Part shown: piece after piece, positions 59,874 to 64,000 of the stretch
How the letters are laid out: every line of letters starts with the position of its first letter
Position numbering within the stretch: position 1 is the first letter of the stretch
Assembly (NCBI GenBank): GCA_905221605.1
Contig: CAJNDS010002801.1
Span: 1 to 64,000 of the forward strand
From: Symbiodinium natans
Taxonomy: Eukaryota > Sar > Dinophyceae > Suessiales > Symbiodiniaceae
Direction: 5' to 3'
Length of the DNA stretch: 64,000 nt
Notes under the pieces: model-generated
The model's input: only the letters and a program-made list of their open reading frames with translations
What the model was told of the DNA's origin: nothing
The model's database searches: none
Program-made: the position numbers and the translations under genes

Positions 59874-62275
59874 CGAGGTTACGGGCGCTGGATATCAAGT
59901 TGCCTAAAGGAACCCCTAGGATGGGAGACTATGTGGGATTTCAGCGTCCTGGGGTAGATCACTTTCAGGAGAGAGCGTCGCACGGAGTTTTTGTAGGCCA
60001 TTGCACATCCTGTGTGAACGGAGCCTGGGTTCTGGTGCTAGAGGAAGGGGTGCTGAAGCTCAAGCGGGCCCGAATGCCGATGCTCCTGGACAAACCTGTT
60101 GTTCGGTGGAAAACGTCGACAGATCCTGAAGGCGATCGACGAGTCTGGGTGGCAAGCGATGGAAGAGTAATCTGGCAACAAGATGCTCCGGAGGGCATGC
60201 TGACTGTTGAAGAGCGACTGGAGGGTCCAGATCATGATCCTGGAGACCTGGAGCGGGTGATTAAGAAAAGGAGCTGGGATCGAATTCCTGAAGAAGCTCT
60301 TCAGTTGTTTGGTATGTTTGGCCATGGCTTGTTGATGCGCGATACCGAGGTGTTGCCCGAGGATTTAGGTCCTGATGCTGACGAGCCAGAAGTAATAGTC
60401 GTAGATTCGGCTATCCAGGAGCGTGATGCTGAAGATGTATGTTGCAAGAAGGTGATGGCAGCGCAGACCAAGGAGAACACTGGGAAATACAAGATCCTGC
60501 CGTATGAGATTGAACAGGAGATGAATCGGGCAGAAGTTCGAGCTGCGCAGCTGGTGACGGATACAGTTGATGCCAGGATCCTGTCTGACCCTCGGACGTC
60601 GGAAGAAGAGAACGCGAAGTGGGTGAACGAAGGATTGCGTACCGAGCTTGGGACCCTTGAAAAGAAAGAGATCTTTGAGGAGGTTGATGAAGCAAATCTT
60701 CCACCAGGTGCGAAGGTGTTACCTGCGAAGGTGGTGTTGACGAAGAAGCCGCGCGATGGGGATGCAGTAGAGTGCGAAAACCCTCTGGACGAATGGAGGG
60801 CAAAAGCAAGGATTGTGGTCTGTGGAAATTACGAGGCAGATACATTTGGTCATGATCCGAGCAATTCGAGTGCAAACCCAGCCATCGAGCATATTAGATG
60901 GAGCGCTGCTTGTTTGGCGTCACACCCCGATTGGACCGGCCTGGTCCTTGACGTGACGGCTGCTTTCTTAAACGCTGATATGGACAATGACACAACTTTT
61001 GTGAGGCCGCCGAAGGTGTTGTATCGAGAAGGCTTGATAAAGAACAGCAAGGTTTGGCGGTTGCGAAAGGTATTGTATGGGCTGCGGAAGGGCCCAAAGC
61101 TTTGGGAGGTATGCCGAAACGAAGAGATTGACTACAAGGAGTTTGACGGTCCTGACAACGTGACGTATTACTTGGACCCTATATCGTCAGGGGTATGGGC
61201 AATCCGAAAGAAGGGAGAACCTACATCTTTTGTTGGGTTTTTCGATATGTATGTCGACGATGGTTTGTTGGGTGGGCCACTTGCGATTTGTAAAGCTCTT
61301 GCAGAAGTGTTATTGAAGACTTGGGAGATGAAATTGCAGGGCTTCTTGCCGTGTGATGGTTTGGAAGAAGGAGCGGTTGTGCAGCTCGGTGACACAGCGG
61401 TCCGAGTCAAGAAAGCAATCCCATTCCTTGGCATGGTAATCAAAAGATCAAAGGACGGGGTGTGTCTGCACCAACACCCATGGATCACAGCAGAACTTGA
61501 GAAACGAGGCTGGACATCAATGGCAGGTGCAACACATCTTCCAGAGGTAGTTGAGGGCCAAACCGACCCTGCACCCCGAGACGATCAGTATGGAGCCGAC
61601 TTGCAACGAGCTCAGAGTGAAGTTGGAAGTTTATTTTGGTTAGGACTCCGCACAAGACCTGATTTGCTGGCAACAGTGGGGTCACTATCGTGTCTGAGCA
61701 CAGTAGACCCGAGGCGAACCTACAAGCTTGCAACGCAGGTTTGGAAATATGTTGCTGGAACGCGGGCAATGGCTTTGTCTTTTCCGGCAGGGGGTGATCT
61801 CAAGTGCGCGGCGTTGGCGATCTTTGGAGATGCATCGCTAGCACCAGGAGCTTCTCGCTCACGGACGGGGGTCGTGGTGAAGTTTGGCGAGCATGTCTTG
61901 GCGTACAAGACACAACGGCAGTCGCTGACTGCTTTCAGCGCATTTGAGGCCGAAGTCGAGGCCTCCGCAACGGCATATCAGGTAGGAACTCAAGTCAAGT
62001 CGTTTGTGGAAAAGTTTCTGGGAGCAGAGGTGGAAGCCGTGCTCTATGGGGACAACTCTGCATGCGTGGCCAATCTGACAAAGGGTTCCGAGTACATCCA
62101 ACCGACGCGCACTAGGCACTTTGGCATGAGATGCTCGTATTTGAGGGACCATCTTCGGAATGACGGTATCCCAATGAAGCATATGAGTGGCGAGCAGATT
62201 CCAGCAGACGGGCTCACAAAAACGTTGGCCCGATTGAAGCTGGAGAAAGCCCGAGAGCAGCTTAGCGTGCGATGA
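59840..62275 (+). CDS. copia integrase C-terminus, reverse transcriptase and RNase H
   Basis: The frame (frame 0, the same as Gag) is open from just after a stop at 59819-59821 and ends at TGA 62275. It starts with the integrase C-terminal segment (GDYVGFQRPGVDHFQERASH and GVFVGHC). Reverse transcriptase follows with VLDVTAAFLNADM, VLYGLRKGPKLW and the active site FDMYVDDGLL at 61250-61261. RNase H has FGDAS (61826-61834), FEAEVEASATAYQ, YGDNSACV and TRHFGMRCSYLRDHL, ending HMSGEQIPADGLTKTL. All catalytic residues of a copia-type polymerase are present. No ATG is needed if it is made by recoding from Gag-Pol. Confidence 0.95.
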   Translation, partial: WSYAIQSVAFLTRLRALDIKLPKGTPRMGDYVGFQRPGVDHFQERASHGVFVGHCTSCVNGAWVLVLEEGVLKLKRARMPMLLDKPVVRWKTSTDPEGDRRVWVASDGRVIWQQDAPEGMLTVEERLEGPDHDPGDLERVIKKRSWDRIPEEALQLFGMFGHGLLMRDTEVLPEDLGPDADEPEVIVVDSAIQERDAEDVCCKKVMAAQTKENTGKYKILPYEIEQEMNRAEVRAAQLVTDTVDARILSDPRTSEEENAKWVNEGLRTELGTLEKKEIFEEVDEANLPPGAKVLPAKVVLTKKPRDGDAVECENPLDEWRAKARIVVCGNYEADTFGHDPSNSSANPAIEHIRWSAACLASHPDWTGLVLDVTAAFLNADMDNDTTFVRPPKVLYREGLIKNSKVWRLRKVLYGLRKGPKLWEVCRNEEIDYKEFDGPDNVTYYLDPISSGVWAIRKKGEPTSFVGFFDMYVDDGLLGGPLAICKALAEVLLKTWEMKLQGFLPCDGLEEGAVVQLGDTAVRVKKAIPFLGMVIKRSKDGVCLHQHPWITAELEKRGWTSMAGATHLPEVVEGQTDPAPRDDQYGADLQRAQSEVGSLFWLGLRTRPDLLATVGSLSCLSTVDPRRTYKLATQVWKYVAGTRAMALSFPAGGDLKCAALAIFGDASLAPGASRSRTGVVVKFGEHVLAYKTQRQSLTAFSAFEAEVEASATAYQVGTQVKSFVEKFLGAEVEAVLYGDNSACVANLTKGSEYIQPTRTRHFGMRCSYLRDHLRNDGIPMKHMSGEQIPADGLTKTLARLKLEKAREQLSVR

Positions 62276-62480
62276 TGTTATCGCTTGAGCTAGTCCCGGA
62301 TATGGGTGGAGCAGGCGGTGGAGTCATCACACTGGGACGCAGGTTGCTTACGCTGATGTGTTTGCAGGCGTGTTGAGCTATGATAATTCGTGCGTTCTTG
62401 ACCGAAGGAATAGTCCAGTTAAGAACCGTCGCATGTTTTTGACATATCCATTGTTGGGCGCCAGAGACCTCATGGAGCTC

Positions 62481-62494
62481 CTGCCGAGGAGGAG
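62481..62494 (+). promoter_or_regulatory. Polypurine tract
   Basis: CTGCCGAGGAGGAG lies immediately before the 3' LTR. Its GAGGAGGAG end is the expected plus-strand primer. Confidence 0.7.
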
Positions 62495-62761
62495 TGAAGG
62501 ATATGTGGGGTGCATGGCCCCTGCGCAAGGATGACATCGGACATCTGCCACGAATGTGGCTCAAGTATGTGGGAAAGAGGTGATGGGAGTTTGGATGATG
62601 TGGAATGGGGATTGGGATTGATTTGGGATAAGTGGGGATTATAATGTACTAGATGATCTTCCCGCTTCTATCCGAAGGAATCTTGCACTTTTGAGTCCTG
62701 CCCCATCGCATTACAGTCGTGTAACAGGCACTCCGTCTCCTAACCTCATAACCCAACAAGA
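62495..62761 (+). repeat. 3' LTR
   Basis: 267 bp, identical to the 5' LTR except A at 62630. It should contain the transcript end, though no clear polyadenylation signal is visible. Confidence 0.95.
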
Positions 62762-62766
62762 CCGAA
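62762..62766. repeat. Target-site duplication, right copy (CCGAA)
   Basis: Matches 54532-54536. Confidence 0.9.
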
Positions 62767-62813
62767 GCTAAGGAGTCATGCTGAGACACAACATGCATGT
62801 TCCCTTTTCACTC

Positions 62814-62892
62814 GGAAAGAGAGGGAGAGAGGGAGAGAGAGAAGGAGAGAGCGCGGAAGAGTGAGAAGAGCACAGAGAGCTAAGAGCTGAGA
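62814..62892. repeat. GA-rich low-complexity block
   Basis: GAGAGGGAGAGAG-type purine repeats just right of the retrotransposon, outside its boundaries. Confidence 0.9.
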
Positions 62893-64000
62893 GCACTGGG
62901 TCAACAGGAAGTCAAAGGCGAAGTCCTTGCATCATCTTGCATCCCTTCTCAGAATTGTGTTTGCTTTCGCCATGCTGCGCGCGCAACAAAGCGCCGGCTC
63001 GCAGCGCAGGCCCAGGGTCGAAGTCCACCGGGCGTAGCAAAGCACCGAGGCCCAAGGCACTGCCATCAATCCTGAAGGGTGTTGAGGAGTGTCACCGGGG
63101 CACTTCCTGCTTGAAGGATTTGGCTCCAAGCTCCAAGTACTCAAAGCATCAAAAGCGCAGGCACAGCCGGCTAGAATTTACGGGCACGAGCAGGCAGCTT
63201 CAGGATATGGCAGGCGAAGCTCAGGAGAAAGCCGCGGGCTTCTGCGGAACTGTCGCCTCTGTGGTCTCGGCAGTCTCCACAAAGCCGGTGAAGCTCAAAA
63301 GGCGCCAGCTCCACCCAATCTTGCCTCAGTTGCATTGAACTTGCCCAGCCCCGTTTCTAAGAATGTTCTGGGAAGGGGCTACAATAGGCGATAATGTCAT
63401 TGACTGAACAATATCAAGATCCAAAGTCTTCCAATGATGATCAAGCCGCCCCTTGGCATCTGTCTCGCGCTTTGGCAAGACCATGACTTTGCGGCCTTTC
63501 TCCAATAGGCACCAGCTGGGAGCTTTCTCGTCACATCGCTTCTTGACCAGGACGTTTTTGAAAACGACTTCAAACCATTCCATGGCAGGGCCTTGGCCAA
63601 GGTCAAGCTTCCAGCATTCTGTGCTGCTTCCAGTCCGAGCCTTGGCCAGCAACGCTTCCAGCCTCTTTGGCCTGGCGCGTGATTCAAGAACATGTGGGGT
63701 GTGATATTCGCGCAGAACGCTGCATAGTCACTAGGTGATCATGGCATCTTCAGTCGGGTGTATCATCATCCGAGTCAGCAGCGGCAAGTGTAGTGCAGCA
63801 ACTCAGGTGCCCGATGCAGGGTCGCTCTGTGTAGGTTGCGTATGCTAGATATGATGCACTTGGCCCAGACCGGAACTGCAAGCACCCAAGTCTAGAGCGT
63901 GTTTGAGGATGTGCAAGATTAGCTTTTGCAGCAAGTTTCGTGGCGAACAGCCCTTTCTTAAACCTGGTCTCTTGTCCACATCTAAACCCTAAACATCCAT
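62893..64000. other. Right flank, otherwise unassigned
   Basis: Apart from the SH3-like frame, both strands show short frames without signatures. Exons of the TPR/J-protein gene would be expected here if the element interrupts it. Confidence 0.4.
63400..63600 (-). CDS. Possible SH3-like exon, perhaps of the interrupted TPR/J-protein gene
   Basis: The minus-strand frame reads EWFEVVFKNVLVKKRCDEKA, then SWCLLEKGRKVMVLPKRETD and HHWKTLDLD. The pattern of a W-x-x-V strand, Val-x-x-Lys, a Lys-Gly turn and a final Trp-x-x-Leu resembles SH3b-type small beta-barrels. It lies upstream, in minus-strand terms, of the J-protein gene across the retrotransposon, so it could be one of its 5' exons. Splice sites are not fixed and the link is inference. 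Confidence 0.35.

Larger units (their letters stand above)
54537..62761 (+). mobile_element. Ty1/copia LTR retrotransposon, 8,225 bp, full length
   Basis: Two 267-bp direct repeats bound the element and differ at a single base (54672 G, 62630 A). A 5-bp target duplication flanks it. Inside, in order on the plus strand, are: primer site, Gag with coiled coil and CCCH finger, aspartic protease, a dioxygenase-like domain, integrase, reverse transcriptase, RNase H and a purine tract. Integrase before reverse transcriptase is the Ty1/copia order. Long terminal repeats this similar imply recent insertion. Two one-base shifts around integrase mean this copy, as sequenced, cannot make one continuous polyprotein without recoding. 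The repeat ends are TG...GA, not the canonical TG...CA. The element sits head-on against the minus-strand TPR/J-protein gene. Confidence 0.96.

Overview
This is a nuclear genomic window from a dinoflagellate, most likely a Symbiodiniaceae-type alga. The evidence is a balanced GC content, long stretches without recognisable genes, and genes cut into many short exons. Rebuilding the exons of five genes by hand gives introns with AG acceptors and 5' splice sites that are often GC or GA instead of GT. That is a known dinoflagellate trait. All five recognisable cellular genes lie on the minus strand, which fits the one-directional gene clusters described for these genomes.

Layout. 1-11.8 kb: no identifiable gene, only short open frames, poly-G/poly-C runs and short tandem duplications. 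11.8-14.4 kb (-): ten-exon part of a POT/PTR-family proton-coupled peptide or nitrate transporter. 14.4-21.9 kb: nothing recognised except simple repeats. 22-25 kb (-): a GT1-family UDP-glycosyltransferase with its sugar-nucleotide signature split over several tiny exons. 28.5-31.6 kb (-): a poorly resolved multi-pass membrane protein ending in an ion-channel-like helix. 32.9-34.2 kb (-): a complete four-exon AGC-family protein kinase. 39.6-41.2 kb (-): uncharacterised membrane-protein-like exons. 42.4-44.2 kb (-): a complete six-exon secreted pectin acetylesterase/Notum-type carboxylesterase with an 18-bp microexon. 45-52.9 kb: unassigned exon-like frames. 52.9-54.5 kb (-): a TPR plus J-domain co-chaperone. 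54.5-62.8 kb (+): an 8,225-bp Ty1/copia LTR retrotransposon. 62.8-64 kb: flank with a possible SH3-like exon that could belong to the interrupted co-chaperone gene.

The copia element is the highlight. Its 267-bp LTRs differ at one base and it is bounded by a CCGAA target duplication, so it is young. It has a Drosophila-copia-style primer site matching the initiator tRNA-Met anticodon arm, set among strong inverted repeats. Its Gag carries a CCCH zinc finger instead of a retroviral CCHC knuckle. Between protease and integrase the polyprotein holds about 150 residues with the H-x-D ... H ... R pattern of a 2-oxoglutarate/Fe(II) dioxygenase, most like the TET/JBP class of DNA-base oxidases. Dinoflagellate DNA is rich in 5-hydroxymethyluracil, so a mobile element carrying a candidate base oxidase is the observation I would follow first. 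Two single-base homopolymer shifts put integrase out of frame with the flanking domains.

A second pattern is at least twelve exact 10-bp head-to-tail duplications scattered along the window, far above chance. They could be scars of excised transposons.
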